Part shown: piece after piece, positions 42,690 through 52,155 of the stretch
How positions within the stretch are numbered: position 1 is the stretch's first letter
Layout of the letters: every line of letters starts with the position of its first letter
NCBI GenBank assembly: GCA_002731375.1
Contig: PCBT01000054.1
Coordinates: forward strand, 177,970-241,969
Length of the DNA stretch: 64,000 nucleotides
Reading direction: 5' to 3'
Source of the DNA: Rhodospirillaceae bacterium
Lineage (GTDB): Bacteria; Pseudomonadota; Alphaproteobacteria; GCA-2731375
Translations under genes and position numbers: made by a program
Notes under the pieces: generated by a model
Told to the model about the DNA's origin: nothing
Seen by the model: the letters and a program-made list of their open reading frames with translations, nothing else
Databases searched by the model: none

Positions 42690-44265
42690 ATGGCGGGCAA
42701 TGCCATGATTACAACGGATTTGGACCAGACAATGGATCATTCTGTAAACGAAATAATTGGGAATGCGGGTGGTATGCGCGCATTCGTGCAGGATGTAACG
42801 TCAAGTGAGCGGCTGACCACGCTGGAACAAAGCCTTGGTCATCTGTCCATTGGCATCGCGATTTATGATGATCAGTTCCGCCTTATTACCTGGAATGAAA
42901 TGCCAGTCGATATTCTCCGGGCGCCGCCTGGTTTGTTTCGGAAGGGCATGAATCCCAAGGAGCTGATGCCGTATCTGGCGAGCATCGGGTTCTACGACGG
43001 GGCGAACGCCAGATCGATTGAGGAGTGGCGCCAGGAAATGGACGGCGGCGAGTTGAGCCGAGAACATGGGGTAAATGACGGCCGCATATTGGAACTGCGC
43101 GGCTCCCGCACCCCGGACGGCGGTTATGTTTACATTACCAGGGATGTTAGCGCGCAACGGCAAGCCAAAAGCGTGACGAGGGAGCTGGCGGCGATCGTGG
43201 AATCATCGGAAGCAGCCATTCTTAGCCTTTCTCCCGCTGGTGTCAGAACCTCTTGGAACGGCGGCGCGGTAAATCTGTATGGCTATAGCGTCGAGGAATC
43301 CATCGGGCAGCGCACGCGGTTGCTGACTGGCGATACCGCGCAAGCCGAGGCCAGCAAACAATTTGGCGAAAGCTTCTGAGTGGGGAGCGGATCGTACAGT
43401 CAGTCGCGCAGCGGACCCATAAGGATGGTCACGTCTTTTCAGTTTCATTAAGCATGTCGCCGATATTTGGTGATAATGGCGAGGTTGTCGGGGTTTGGGC
43501 ATCGCGCGTGATATCACGGAGCGCCTCGAGGCGGAGCAGGCCCCTGCCGATCAGCGTGATGAATTGGAAAGCCTGAATGCGCAAAAGAACCGCCCGTTTT
43601 CTATTATCGCGCATGATCTGCGTACGCCGTTCAACAGCCTTTTGGGCTTTTCAGGAATTCTCAGCGAGAACGCGGCGGACTTTGCCCTCAAGGATGTCAG
43701 CGAATACGCCCGAATGATGCATCAATCCGCCGGACAGGCCAATGCATTGTTGGAAAATCTGCTGGATTGGTAGCGGCTGCAAATGAGTGGTTTGCAAAGC
43801 GAACCAAGGCCTTTCGATGTGGCAATGGCCATCGAAAAAGCGCTGGCGTTCAACAGCACCAGCGCGGCGGCGAAAAATATCATGACCGAGCGCCTGGAAA
43901 ACCCTCTGCTTACGGTTCTGGCGGATCCGCAAATGGTCGAGACCGTGCTGCGTAATCTGATCGGTAATGCGGTGAGTTTCGCCGAAAGAGACGGCACCGT
44001 CTCGAGCGAGGCGCGCCGGGATGAGGGTGAGGTCGTCATTACCATTCGTGACAACGGTGTCGGCATACCGTCTAAACGCCTGGTGCATCTGTTTAATTTC
44101 GAAAGCGGCGCCTCGATCGTTGGCACCGAGGGTGAAGAAAAGGGCACCGGTCAGGGCCTGCAACTATGCAAGGAACTGATCGAATTACAGGGTGGCGTCC
44201 TAAGCGTGGAAAGCACCGTGGGGCAGGGCTCCACCTTCCGCTTCACCTTGCCGTCGGCCATCTGA
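42690..44265 (+). pseudogene. PAS-domain sensor histidine kinase, two frameshifts and an amber stop
   Basis: The product would be a cytosolic PAS-PAS-histidine kinase of about 525 residues. It is split in three. Frame 1 (42690-43379) covers two PAS domains (SIGIAIYDDQFRLITWNEMP). A base deletion near 43370-43376 moves to the frame reading LSGERIVQSVAQRTHKDGH; a second near 43490 (in GTTTGGGCATC, one G short) continues GIARDITERLEAEQ. TAG at 43771 interrupts ENLLDW-stop-RLQMSG. Beyond lie the H-box (SIIAHDLRTP before the stop), N-box VLRNLIGNAVSF, G1 DNGVGIP and G2 GTGQGLQLCKEL. All motifs are otherwise intact, so decay is recent or the sequence has errors. Confidence 0.85.
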
Positions 44266-44415
44266 ACAAGCTCTCTCAATTGGTATCCGGATTTCCGGTG
44301 TTACTATCCGTGCGCCTGTTTGGTTGATCCCGCCCCCAAGGCGCCTTATGTGAGGGCGGTACGGTTGCATTCCTATTCATGCCAAGACACGAATGAAAGC
44401 GGGGAACCGAAAAAA

Positions 44416-45393
44416 ATGGTGACGGAACGGTTCATGGGACGGGCCCGGCGTTTGCTGCCCGATTTGAGCGGCACCCGCCTACAAGCGGCACGCAGCATTG
44501 GTATCGCCGTGCTGGTTGCCGCCGTGCTTTATTACCCCATTGGCATGGCGATCACCCACTCCATTGATGACGATGTCGCCTTCCAGCCACCCGCAGCAAT
44601 GGCACCCGAGGGCGGCAGCCGTGCCGTGGCCGTTGCCGCCGCCTTGATCCAGCGCGAAATCGATGAAAACCGCTGGGTCGCCAACGATCCGTTCTTCCTG
44701 CCCCCCGCCGTCCTGGACAACATGCCGAACTATCAACAGGGCATTATTTCCGCCCTGGCGCGCTTTGCGTTCGAATTGACGGATCAGATCGGCCGCACCC
44801 GGGGCACCTCGCAAACCGACAAGGATTTGCAGGAGGCGGCCGGGCAGCTCCAATATGCCGGCAATGTCTGGATATTTGACCTTTCCACCTCGTTCGCCCC
44901 GACCACGACGTCCGAGGCCCGCTACCGCAAGGCCGCAAAGTCACTGCTCAGCTATAACAAGCGCCTGGCGGACGGCAAGGCGGTGTTCGAGAGGCGGGCC
45001 GACAATCTGCTGGCCACCCTGGACCGCTTCGCCCTGGACATGGGGGCCTCGTCCGCCAATCTTGACCGCCATATCGCCGAGCATGCAGGCGATCTGATCG
45101 ATACCCGCGCCGACGATGTCTTTTATGGCATCAAGGGGCAAAGCTATGCCTACTATCTGATCATCCGCGAACTGGGCCTGGACTATGCCAATGTGCTGGG
45201 CGAGCGGGAGCTAGCCAATGCCTGGGCCAAGATGCTGGAAAGCCTGCGCCATACGGCGGAGCTGTCACCCATGGTGGTGATCAACGGCAGCCCGGATGCC
45301 CAGGCCATGCCCTCGCATCTGGCTGCCCAGGGCTTCTATTTGCTGCGCGCGCGTACGAAATTGCGTGAAATCACGAATATTCTACTTAAATAA
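44416..45393 (+). CDS. DUF2333 family membrane-anchored protein
   Basis: A 325-residue protein with one N-terminal membrane helix (SIGIAVLVAAVLYYPIGMAITHSID) followed by a mostly helical domain. DDVAFQPPAAMAPEGGSRAVAVAAALI, WVANDPFFLPPAVLDNMPNYQ, and DDVFYGIKGQSYAYYLIIRELG match DUF2333. Function unknown. ATG 44416 is favoured over TTG 44320. It lies downstream of the broken kinase and 66 bp before a UspA gene. Confidence 0.8.
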   Translation: MVTERFMGRARRLLPDLSGTRLQAARSIGIAVLVAAVLYYPIGMAITHSIDDDVAFQPPAAMAPEGGSRAVAVAAALIQREIDENRWVANDPFFLPPAVLDNMPNYQQGIISALARFAFELTDQIGRTRGTSQTDKDLQEAAGQLQYAGNVWIFDLSTSFAPTTTSEARYRKAAKSLLSYNKRLADGKAVFERRADNLLATLDRFALDMGASSANLDRHIAEHAGDLIDTRADDVFYGIKGQSYAYYLIIRELGLDYANVLGERELANAWAKMLESLRHTAELSPMVVINGSPDAQAMPSHLAAQGFYLLRARTKLREITNILLK

Positions 45394-45459
45394 CGGCTGC
45401 GCATTCTAGTTGCCCTATAGCCTGGGTGCTGTCACCATATTGTTGATAAAGAGGGCAAG

Positions 45460-45951
45460 ATGATGGAAGAGCTGCAACAGGGTACGCTGACGCGCCGGAA
45501 ATTTCTTTGCGTGGTCGACGATTCTCCCGAATGCCGGTTGGCATTGCGCTTTGCCTTTCGCCGGGCGGCGCGCACGGGTGGCGGCGTTATTTTGCTGTAT
45601 GTGATCGAACCAGCCGATTTTCAGCACTGGATGGCGGTCGAAAACCTGATGCGCGAGGAGGCGCGGGAGGCCGCGGAAGAAGTCCTGCAAACCCTGGCGG
45701 ATGAGGTCAATGAATGGTCTGGCATCATGCCGGAATTCTCCATCCGCGAAGGCCGCAAACAGGATGAGGTTCTCGCCCTGTTGGAGGAGGAGCCGGAAAT
45801 CCGCCTGCTAGTGCTCGGCGCCTCCGCGGAGAAAGACGGCCCCGGCCCGCTTGTAACCGCCCTGGCCGGTCCTCTGTCCGCCAATATGCGGGTCCCCGTC
45901 ACCGTGGTGCCGGGTAATCTGAATATCCAGCAGATCGACGAAATTACCTGA
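45460..45951 (+). CDS. Universal stress protein (UspA family)
   Basis: A 163-residue Usp-fold protein. FLCVVDDSPECRLALRFAFRRAARTGGGVILLYVIEP is the N-terminal strand-loop with the adenine-binding Asp; VLALLEEEPEIRLLVLGAS, then GPLSANMRVPVTVVPG, is the C-terminal segment. The G-2x-G-9x-S/T ATP motif is not intact. It lies downstream of DUF2333, likely co-expressed. Its last 8 bp overlap the end of the opposite-strand transglycosylase remnant. Confidence 0.85.
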   Translation: MMEELQQGTLTRRKFLCVVDDSPECRLALRFAFRRAARTGGGVILLYVIEPADFQHWMAVENLMREEAREAAEEVLQTLADEVNEWSGIMPEFSIREGRKQDEVLALLEEEPEIRLLVLGASAEKDGPGPLVTALAGPLSANMRVPVTVVPGNLNIQQIDEIT

Positions 45952-46649
45952 CGGCGATCCTGACCCGGCGTTTCTTGATCCGATTTTTCTTGGCCTGGCG
46001 TATCTTGGTCACGCGCCGCTTGCCGGCGGTCGTGCTCTGCTTGCGCCAGGCGCCGTGCGTTCCGTGATCGCCATGTGCCGTTCCTTGTACCACAGCTTCA
46101 CCACCTTGCGCCGGCAAGGCATGTTCAGGGCCCTGGTGGAAGAATGGTAATGGGCCATGGCCTGGGTCCAGGAGCGGTGCTGGCGGTACAGCCGCCGCAA
46201 CAGCCGGGCCGCATAATCGATGTTGGTGGCGGGGGTCAGAGCTTCATCCAGATCCGCGAAGACATCGGGGTGGTGGTGCAGGTTTCCCTGCATGAAGCCC
46301 ACGTCAATATTGCGTACGCCCTGCTTGGATAATGTCCGCACGGCGGCCACTGCCGAGGCCCGGTCGGCAAAATGCCACCCCTTGCCTTGGTCATAAACTG
46401 TCCAGGGCAAGGCAACAAATGGCCTCTGTTTGGCGTCCCAATGACCCAATTCGGTCAATGTCAAGGCAGCCAGAAATTGTCCGGGAGGAGGTATTGGCGC
46501 TCCGCTGCTCCGACCATGCGGCGGCTATCCAAAGCCTAGACGGCGCCGCCCTTGTTCTGATTTTTGGCTGTTTCAGGTTGGTTTCGCGCCACGGTGGACG
46601 ATCCGAACCCAACGCTGCAAAGGGTTAATACCAATATCAATACCAACAT
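45944..46649 (-). pseudogene. Lytic transglycosylase (SLT-like), amber stop and frameshifts
   Basis: Starts MLVLILVLTLCSVGFGSS, a signal peptide, at 46649. TAG at 46536-46538 is followed by ALDSRRMVGAAERQY. One base is then off near 46470-46485, after which PPGQFLAALTLTELGHWDA, WTVYDQGKGWHFADRASAVAAVRTL, GVRNIDVGFMQGNLHHHPDVF and MAHYHSSTRALN give the transglycosylase core with catalytic Glu in LTELG. The C-terminus probably shifts again near 46070 to end GAWRKQSTTAGKRRVTKIRQ at 45944. A decayed periplasmic peptidoglycan-cleaving enzyme or a multiply mis-sequenced one. Confidence 0.75.
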
Positions 46650-46750
46650 TTTGAGGCGGCTGGGCGCCACGATCTTCCGTGCTCCGGTAAGTTGTATCTG
46701 CTAATAGTCAGCGCAAGAACCATGCCAGTTACGGTGATCTGGATTGTACT

Positions 46751-47713
46751 TTATTCAGCGGCTGCGCGTTGCGGCGTGAAATAGGCGTCGGGCAGGCGGC
46801 ACAGAGCTTCAATCACCGCCGTCATGGCGGCCTCCATCCGGGCCATGCCGGGCGTGGCGGCAACCTGTTCCTCGTCCATGAACAAACGGCGGTTGATTTC
46901 GATCTGCAAGGCATGCACCCCGGCCCCGGGCCGGCCATAGTGGTACGTGGTGAAGCCGCCCGCATAGGGGTTGTTGCGCCGCACGGCAAAGCCGAGGCCG
47001 GATAGCACATCATGGACGCAATCGATCAGTTCAGGTGAGCAGGCGGTGCCAAAGCGGTCACCCAAAACAAAGTCGGCCCGGCCAATAGTGCCGGGGGCGG
47101 CAACAGGGGTCGGGCCTTTACCAGCGTCCCCGCCATTGCCAACGGGACTGTTGCTGGAAGGCATGGAATGGCAATCGATCAACAGGCAGTGGCCAAACGC
47201 CCGCTGACAATCTTCAAGCATCCGGGCCAGGCAATGATGATAGGGGAAATAGACTTTATTCAGCCGCTGTCCGACCTCGGCGAAATCCAGCTTGCCACGA
47301 TAAATATCCCGCCCATCGGCGGCCAGGCGCGGAATGGTGCCCAGACCACCCGCCACACGCAGAGAAGTGGCGTTGACATGGCTGGGCAGTTCCTCGGCGA
47401 ACATCGTTGGGTCTAACTCCCACGGTTCCCTGTTCAAATCCAGATAGGCGCGGGCATAGCCCGCCCGCAGCAGTGGTGCGCCATGCTCCGGCGCGGCGGC
47501 GAATAATCCATCGACGAAATTATCGGCTGAGCGGCGCAGCAATAATTCCGGTAATTCGCTCGCCGTTATCAATTCGTCCGGATAATGCTGGCCGCTATGG
47601 GGCGAGGTAAAGACCAGCGGCACCGACTGTTTGTCAGGGTGGAGAACATCAAATGCCGCCGGTGCCGCCCCCATGGGCTTGGCGGCCTCTTCCCCCGCTT
47701 TCGATAATGTCAT
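46751..47713 (-). CDS. N-formylglutamate amidohydrolase family protein
   Basis: A 320-residue metal-dependent amidohydrolase. LVFTSPHSGQHYPDEL, RRSADNFVDGLFAAAPEHGAPLL, YARAYLDLNREPWELDP, LLIDCHSMPS and HYGRPGAGVHALQIEINRRLFMDE are hallmarks of the FGase family. Family members release formate from N-formylglutamate in histidine breakdown, but the alphaproteobacterial copies beside cpdR have no proven role. ATG 47713 gives the family start. It is divergent from cpdR with 241 bp between. Confidence 0.88.
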   Translation of the reverse strand: MTLSKAGEEAAKPMGAAPAAFDVLHPDKQSVPLVFTSPHSGQHYPDELITASELPELLLRRSADNFVDGLFAAAPEHGAPLLRAGYARAYLDLNREPWELDPTMFAEELPSHVNATSLRVAGGLGTIPRLAADGRDIYRGKLDFAEVGQRLNKVYFPYHHCLARMLEDCQRAFGHCLLIDCHSMPSSNSPVGNGGDAGKGPTPVAAPGTIGRADFVLGDRFGTACSPELIDCVHDVLSGLGFAVRRNNPYAGGFTTYHYGRPGAGVHALQIEINRRLFMDEEQVAATPGMARMEAAMTAVIEALCRLPDAYFTPQRAAAE

Positions 47714-47954
47714 CCCGCGCCCCCATTTCGGTGTCCACGCAAGAATGCTAGCACGCCAGGGAGGACGGTCCATAGGGCCGGGAGAGGGAAATTCGCCGCG
47801 AGATCGGAATAATTTAATACTTTGCTGGGGGGATCTTTACTCTTTTGCAGGCATGTCGGACTATCATGAGTACGGATGGAGATAGCGAAGTGACCCTCAG
47901 GGGCTCTTGTCGGGCATTTTGGGAGCTGCTGTTTCGCGGTTATAGAGGACAACC

Positions 47955-48314
47955 ATGGCGAAGACCCTTTTGGCGGGAGACGATGATTCCATGCGGCATT
48001 TTATGGGGCGGCCCCTGGAGCGCGCTGGGCATGAGGTATTTTCCGTGGGCCAGGATGACGAAGCCCTGCCGGTACTGGCGGAAGGGCACTTTGATCTGCC
48101 GTTGGCGGATATCGTGATGCTCGAAATGGATGGCATCGAGCTGGCCCGGCGGGCGGTGGCGGTGGACCCGGCCATCCGCATCATGTTCATTACCGGCTTT
48201 GCCGCCGTTGCCCTGCGTAACCGCCAGTCCTCGCAGTGCGATGCCAAGGCCCTCTCGAAGCCATTTCATCTACGCGACCTGGTCGATGAGATCGACAAGA
48301 CCCTCGCCGCCTAA
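47955..48314 (+). CDS. cpdR: CpdR-like single-domain response regulator
   Basis: A 119-residue receiver. The phospho-acceptor is D52 (PLADIVMLEMDG), Thr80 is in MFITGFAAVALRNR, and K102 is in ALSKPFHLRDLVDEIDK. In Caulobacter CpdR the unphosphorylated protein recruits ClpXP to degrade CtrA and others. Departures from the usual CpdR core include LLAGDDDSM for LLAEDDDSM, and a Leu replacing the conserved Pro after D52. Acidic residues remain. ATG 47955 follows AGAGGAC. It pairs with the amidohydrolase, as in many alphaproteobacteria. Confidence 0.86.
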   Translation: MAKTLLAGDDDSMRHFMGRPLERAGHEVFSVGQDDEALPVLAEGHFDLPLADIVMLEMDGIELARRAVAVDPAIRIMFITGFAAVALRNRQSSQCDAKALSKPFHLRDLVDEIDKTLAA

Positions 48315-48351
48315 CCGCCTTCCAACCCGTTAGCGCATGTCGCGGCTATAC

Positions 48352-49440
48352 CTACAGCCGCGCTTTGACCTGTTCGGCAATGGCTATGAAGGCTTGAGCC
48401 TCGTCCGACTCCGGCATCGTCGCAACAATTGGCGTGCCGCTATCGGACGTCTCCCGAAGGCTGATATGCAAGGGAATTTCACCCAGGAAGTCGCAGCCAA
48501 GCTCCTCCGCCGTATCCCGCGCGCCGCCATGGCCAAAAACATCCGCCCGCTCGCCACAGCTGGGGCAATGAAAATAGCTCATATTCTCGACCATCCCCAT
48601 TACCGGTACCTCGGTATGGCGGAACATGTTCAGGCCTTTGCGGGCATCGATCAAGGCGACATCTTGGGGGGTGGAGACAATGATCGCGCCCTTTAGGGGC
48701 ACTCTTTGCGCCATGGTCAATTGGGCGTCGCCGGTGCCGGGGGGCATATCCACCAGCAGCAAATCCAACTCGCCCCAATTCACATCGCCCAGTAATTGTT
48801 CAAGTGCCCCCATCACCATGGGACCGCGCCAGATCGTCGGCTGGTCGGGGTCGACCAGAAAACCGATCGACATACAGCTGATGCCGTGACCTTGCATGGT
48901 CTCCAGCTTATCGCCGTTCGAGCGTGGTTGGCCCGAAATTCCAAGCATTCGGGGCATGGATGGGCCATAGATGTCCGCATCCAGAATGCCCACCGATAGA
49001 CCGAGGCGGCTTAGGGCCACCGCCAAATTAGCAGTGACGGTGGATTTGCCCACGCCGCCCTTGCCCGAGGCAACGGCGACCACCGCCTTGATGCCGGGCA
49101 GGTCCATTTTTTGCATACCGCCACTGCCGTGACGGCCTATGTGCGGTGCCTGTTGGGTTTGCTGCGGCTGTTGCGTTTGCGCTGGAGCGGCCCGTTCGGC
49201 GGTCAAAATCGCCGTGACCGACAGGGTGCCGGGCAGGCCCGCGACCACTTGTTCGCAGGCTTGGCGCAGGCTTTCCATTTCCGGCGCACGCTCGGGCTCG
49301 ATCTCGATCGAAAAGGCGACGTTGCCGTCGCGCACGGCTAGACCGCTGATCATGTCAAGGTCGACCACGTTACCAGTCTGGGCCGGGTCGCCGACCTGCC
49401 GCAATGCCTCTAGAACTTCGTCTTCGCTCACCCGCGCCAT
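48352..49440 (-). CDS. mrp: Iron-sulfur cluster carrier ATPase, Mrp/ApbC (NBP35 family)
   Basis: A 362-residue P-loop ATPase that carries Fe-S clusters to target proteins. An N-terminal MIP18/DUF59 domain (EDEVLEALRQVGDPAQTGNVVDLDMI) is followed by a Q-rich linker (TQQPQQTQQ) and the deviant Walker A VASGKGGVGKST. DADIYGPSMPRMLG and LLVDMPPGTGDAQLT are family signatures. The cluster-binding CPSCG lies near the C-terminus (NMSYFHCPSCGERAD). It is convergent with cpdR. Confidence 0.94.
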   Translation of the reverse strand: MARVSEDEVLEALRQVGDPAQTGNVVDLDMISGLAVRDGNVAFSIEIEPERAPEMESLRQACEQVVAGLPGTLSVTAILTAERAAPAQTQQPQQTQQAPHIGRHGSGGMQKMDLPGIKAVVAVASGKGGVGKSTVTANLAVALSRLGLSVGILDADIYGPSMPRMLGISGQPRSNGDKLETMQGHGISCMSIGFLVDPDQPTIWRGPMVMGALEQLLGDVNWGELDLLLVDMPPGTGDAQLTMAQRVPLKGAIIVSTPQDVALIDARKGLNMFRHTEVPVMGMVENMSYFHCPSCGERADVFGHGGARDTAEELGCDFLGEIPLHISLRETSDSGTPIVATMPESDEAQAFIAIAEQVKARL

Positions 49441-49582
49441 TGCCTCAACTCTCCAATTATTCGTCCCTGCAGCGTGTTTCTCTTAAACATGCTCAGGACC
49501 CTTAAGTGTCGAGCAATTGAACCAATTAACCTACGCCGCGAAAGCGAGCCCGCTTAATTGAAAATTGCTCTTGCGGGCACCG

Positions 49583-49611
49583 TTGCACCTGACGCCGCAA
49601 GGTGTCATATA
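49583..49611 (+). promoter_or_regulatory. hflK promoter
   Basis: TTGCAC (49583-49588) and CATATA (49606-49611) are 17 bases apart. A transcript start near 49619 excludes the GTG at 49621 and supports ATG 49690 as the hflK start. Confidence 0.55.
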
Positions 49612-49689
49612 GCGTCATAAGTGGCTGCGGCAAAGTGCCCTGGCCCACGTTTTATGAATCTTTTTAATATTTCGGGGATTGGAAATTTC

Positions 49690-50820
49690 ATGCCGTGGAG
49701 CAATCAAGGCGGTGGTGGTAATGATGGCGGTGGTGGCGGCGACTGGCAAGGCGGCGGCCGTGGCCCCTGGGGACAGGGCGGCGGTGGCGGCGGACAGCCA
49801 CCTAATCTGGAAGAACTGCTGCGCAAGGGACAGGACCGCTTCAAGGGCGCCCTGCCAGGCGGCCGTTGGGGCGGCAGGGGCGTTTTCCTGATTTTCCTGG
49901 TTCTGATCGCGGCTTGGTTCGCATCGGGTTTTTACCGGGTCGGCCCCGACGAGCAGGGCGTGGTCCTGCGCTTTGGCAAGTTCACCGGCTCGACCTCGCC
50001 CGGTCTGCGCTATCATCTGCCTAGCCCCATCGAAGCCGCGCTGACGCCGAAGGTAACTCGCGTCAACCGGGTCGAGGTTGGCTTTCAAAGCTCCGGCGAT
50101 TTCGGCCGTTCCTCGGCCCTGCGTAATCTGCCAGAGGAAAGCCTAATGCTGACCGGCGATGAGAACATCGTCGACATTAACTTTACGGTGCTGTGGCAAA
50201 TCAGCAATGCCGGACATTTTCTGTTCAACATCCAGCGCCCGGAAAATACCGTCAAGGCGGTGGCTGAGAGCGTCATGCGCGAGGTCGTGGGGCGGTCGAA
50301 AATCGTTGATGTCTTGACCGAAGGCCGAAATGAAGTTGAGCGCCAGACGTTGGACCTGATGCAAAGTACCTTGGACGAATACAAGGCCGGTATCGTGGTG
50401 ACACAGGTCAAGCTGGCCAAGGCCGATCCACCCTCCGCCGTCATCGACGCTTTCCGCGACGTGCAGGCGGCCCGCGCCGACGAGGAACGCCTGGTCAACG
50501 AGGCGCAGGCCTATTCCAACGATATCCTGCCGCGTGCCAGAGGCGAGGCGGAAAGGATCCGCCAGGAAGCCGAAGGTTATCAGAAGCAGACCGTGGCCCA
50601 GGCCGAGGGTGAAGTTTCCCGCTATCTGGCTATTCAAAAGGAATACCATCTGGCTCCGAACGTCACCCGTAAACGGCTGTATCTGGAAACCATGGAAGAG
50701 GTTTTGCAGGGCACCAACAAAATTGTCATCGACAATGAAGGCGGCAGCCAGGGTGTCCTGCCTTATCTGCCCTTGCCGGAATTGCAGAAACAATCCACTA
50801 GCAAGGCGGGGACAAACTGA
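49690..50820 (+). CDS. hflK: HflK, FtsH protease modulator (SPFH/prohibitin family)
   Basis: A 376-residue membrane protein. A Gly-rich N-terminus (PWSNQGGGGNDGGGGGD) leads to a membrane helix (VFLIFLVLIAAWFASGFY) and the SPFH domain (VGPDEQGVVLRFGKF, VDINFTVLWQISNAGHFLFN). A coiled, charged C-terminal half (ARGEAERIRQEAEGYQKQTVAQ) follows. With HflC it forms a periplasmic cage around FtsH that restrains membrane-protein proteolysis. ATG 49690 gives the family N-terminus. Its TGA overlaps the hflC start by one base (TGATG). Confidence 0.95.
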   Translation: MPWSNQGGGGNDGGGGGDWQGGGRGPWGQGGGGGGQPPNLEELLRKGQDRFKGALPGGRWGGRGVFLIFLVLIAAWFASGFYRVGPDEQGVVLRFGKFTGSTSPGLRYHLPSPIEAALTPKVTRVNRVEVGFQSSGDFGRSSALRNLPEESLMLTGDENIVDINFTVLWQISNAGHFLFNIQRPENTVKAVAESVMREVVGRSKIVDVLTEGRNEVERQTLDLMQSTLDEYKAGIVVTQVKLAKADPPSAVIDAFRDVQAARADEERLVNEAQAYSNDILPRARGEAERIRQEAEGYQKQTVAQAEGEVSRYLAIQKEYHLAPNVTRKRLYLETMEEVLQGTNKIVIDNEGGSQGVLPYLPLPELQKQSTSKAGTN

Positions 50821-51698
50821 TGAACCGGAAACTAGCAACAATTCTGGCGATCATTCTGATCGTCCTGGGCCTGATCGGATACGGCAGCTTCTTTTCCGTG
50901 CATGAAACCCGGCAAGCCCTGGTCCTGCAATTCGGTAATCCCGTGAAGACCGTGCAGGCATCTGGTCTGAACTTCAAGGTGCCGTTCGTGCAAAATGTGC
51001 AGTTCATGGAAAAGCGCATTCTTGATTTCGATGCGCCCCCCGTGGAAGCCGTGGCGGCGGATAAAAAGCGTATCGTGGTGGATGCCTATGCCCGTTTCCG
51101 CATTGCCGATCCGTTGAAATTCTATCAGACCGTCAACAACGAGGTTACGGCCCGCAACCGCTTGGCACCTATTGTTAATTCTAGCCTGCGAAACGCCATT
51201 GGCCGGGTTAAGCTGGAACAAATGCTGTCGGGCGAACGCGGCAAGTTGATGCACGAAATTCGCGGCCTGGTGAACACCGAGGCGTTGAAGCTGGGCATTG
51301 AAATCGTCGATGTGCGGATCAAACGCGCCGATCTGCCGGCCGCCAACTCTCAAGCGGTCTATGATCTGATGCGGGCGGAGCGGAAACGGATCGCCACCGA
51401 GATCCGGGCTGAGGGCGCCGAGCGTAGCCAGAAGATCACCGCGAACGCGGATCGGGAGCGCACGATCCTGTTGGCGGAGGCGCAGAAATCATCGCAGATT
51501 ATCCGCGGTGAGGGTGATGCCCTGCGCAACAAGATCTTCGCCGATGCCTACAAGGAAGACCCGGAATTCTTTACCTTCTACCGCTCGCTACAGGCCTACC
51601 GGACGGCACTGCAATCGGGCGATACCACCATGGTGTTGTCGCCGAATAGTGATTTCTTCAGCTATTTCGGTAACAGCCGGGGTGCAATCAAGAAATAG
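50820..51698 (+). CDS. hflC: HflC, FtsH protease modulator (SPFH/prohibitin family)
   Basis: A 292-residue partner of HflK. An N-terminal membrane helix (LATILAIILIVLGLIGYGSFFS) is followed by the SPFH domain (SVHETRQALVLQFGNPVKTV) and a helical domain with GAERSQKITANADRERTILLAEAQ and GDALRNKIFADAYKEDPEFFTFYRSL. The 1-base overlap with hflK implies coupled translation and a balanced complex. DUF2065 follows at 27 bp. Confidence 0.95.
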   Translation: MNRKLATILAIILIVLGLIGYGSFFSVHETRQALVLQFGNPVKTVQASGLNFKVPFVQNVQFMEKRILDFDAPPVEAVAADKKRIVVDAYARFRIADPLKFYQTVNNEVTARNRLAPIVNSSLRNAIGRVKLEQMLSGERGKLMHEIRGLVNTEALKLGIEIVDVRIKRADLPAANSQAVYDLMRAERKRIATEIRAEGAERSQKITANADRERTILLAEAQKSSQIIRGEGDALRNKIFADAYKEDPEFFTFYRSLQAYRTALQSGDTTMVLSPNSDFFSYFGNSRGAIKK

Positions 51699-51725
51699 CC
51701 GGAGCAATTTTCGGAGGTAAGGTCC

Positions 51726-51917
51726 GTGGTTGATATCCTGGTGGTCGTGGGCCTGATCCTGGCCCTGGAGGGCGGTTTATATGCAGCCTTTCCCGCCGGG
51801 ATGAAACGCATGATGGCTATCATGATCAAGCAGCCCGATGAGGCCTTGCGTCTCAGCGGACTGGGCGCGGCGACTTTTGGCGTCGGCATCATCTGGCTGG
51901 TAAAAACATTTCTATAG
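51726..51917 (+). CDS. DUF2065 small membrane protein
   Basis: A 63-residue protein with two hydrophobic segments (ILVVVGLILALEGGLYAAF and LSGLGAATFGVGIIWLVKTF), the pattern of DUF2065/YjeT. In many proteobacteria it lies between hflC and a Deg-type protease, as here. Function unknown. SD GGAGGTAAG precedes GTG/ATG-like initiation; ATG-equivalent start at 51726 is a GTG. Confidence 0.82.
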   Translation: MVDILVVVGLILALEGGLYAAFPAGMKRMMAIMIKQPDEALRLSGLGAATFGVGIIWLVKTFL

Positions 51918-52155
51918 TCCCGACCGTCTTGGGGCCCGTGCTGTCTCACGCCGAAGTGAAGCATGTTTTATCAGATATTTTGAAGAAATTTCGACGCTGC
52001 CATGGTTCTGTCACATTTATTTCCGATATCACCACTCAGTAGGCCGAATGGCGGTTGACTTGAAAGACGCCAGTTTAGGCAATACTTACTAAGGCAAACG
52101 AACCAGGCGCGGGCGGTTGATCCGGTTCCGCCGCCTCGTACTAAGGAGATTATTC

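Noticed and set aside
43771-43773. TAG as a possible pyrrolysine codon, given the nearby MttB genes
   Set aside because: Both MttB homologues have no in-frame TAG, no pyl genes were recognised in the window, and the kinase has two other frameshifts, so an amber nonsense mutation is simpler.
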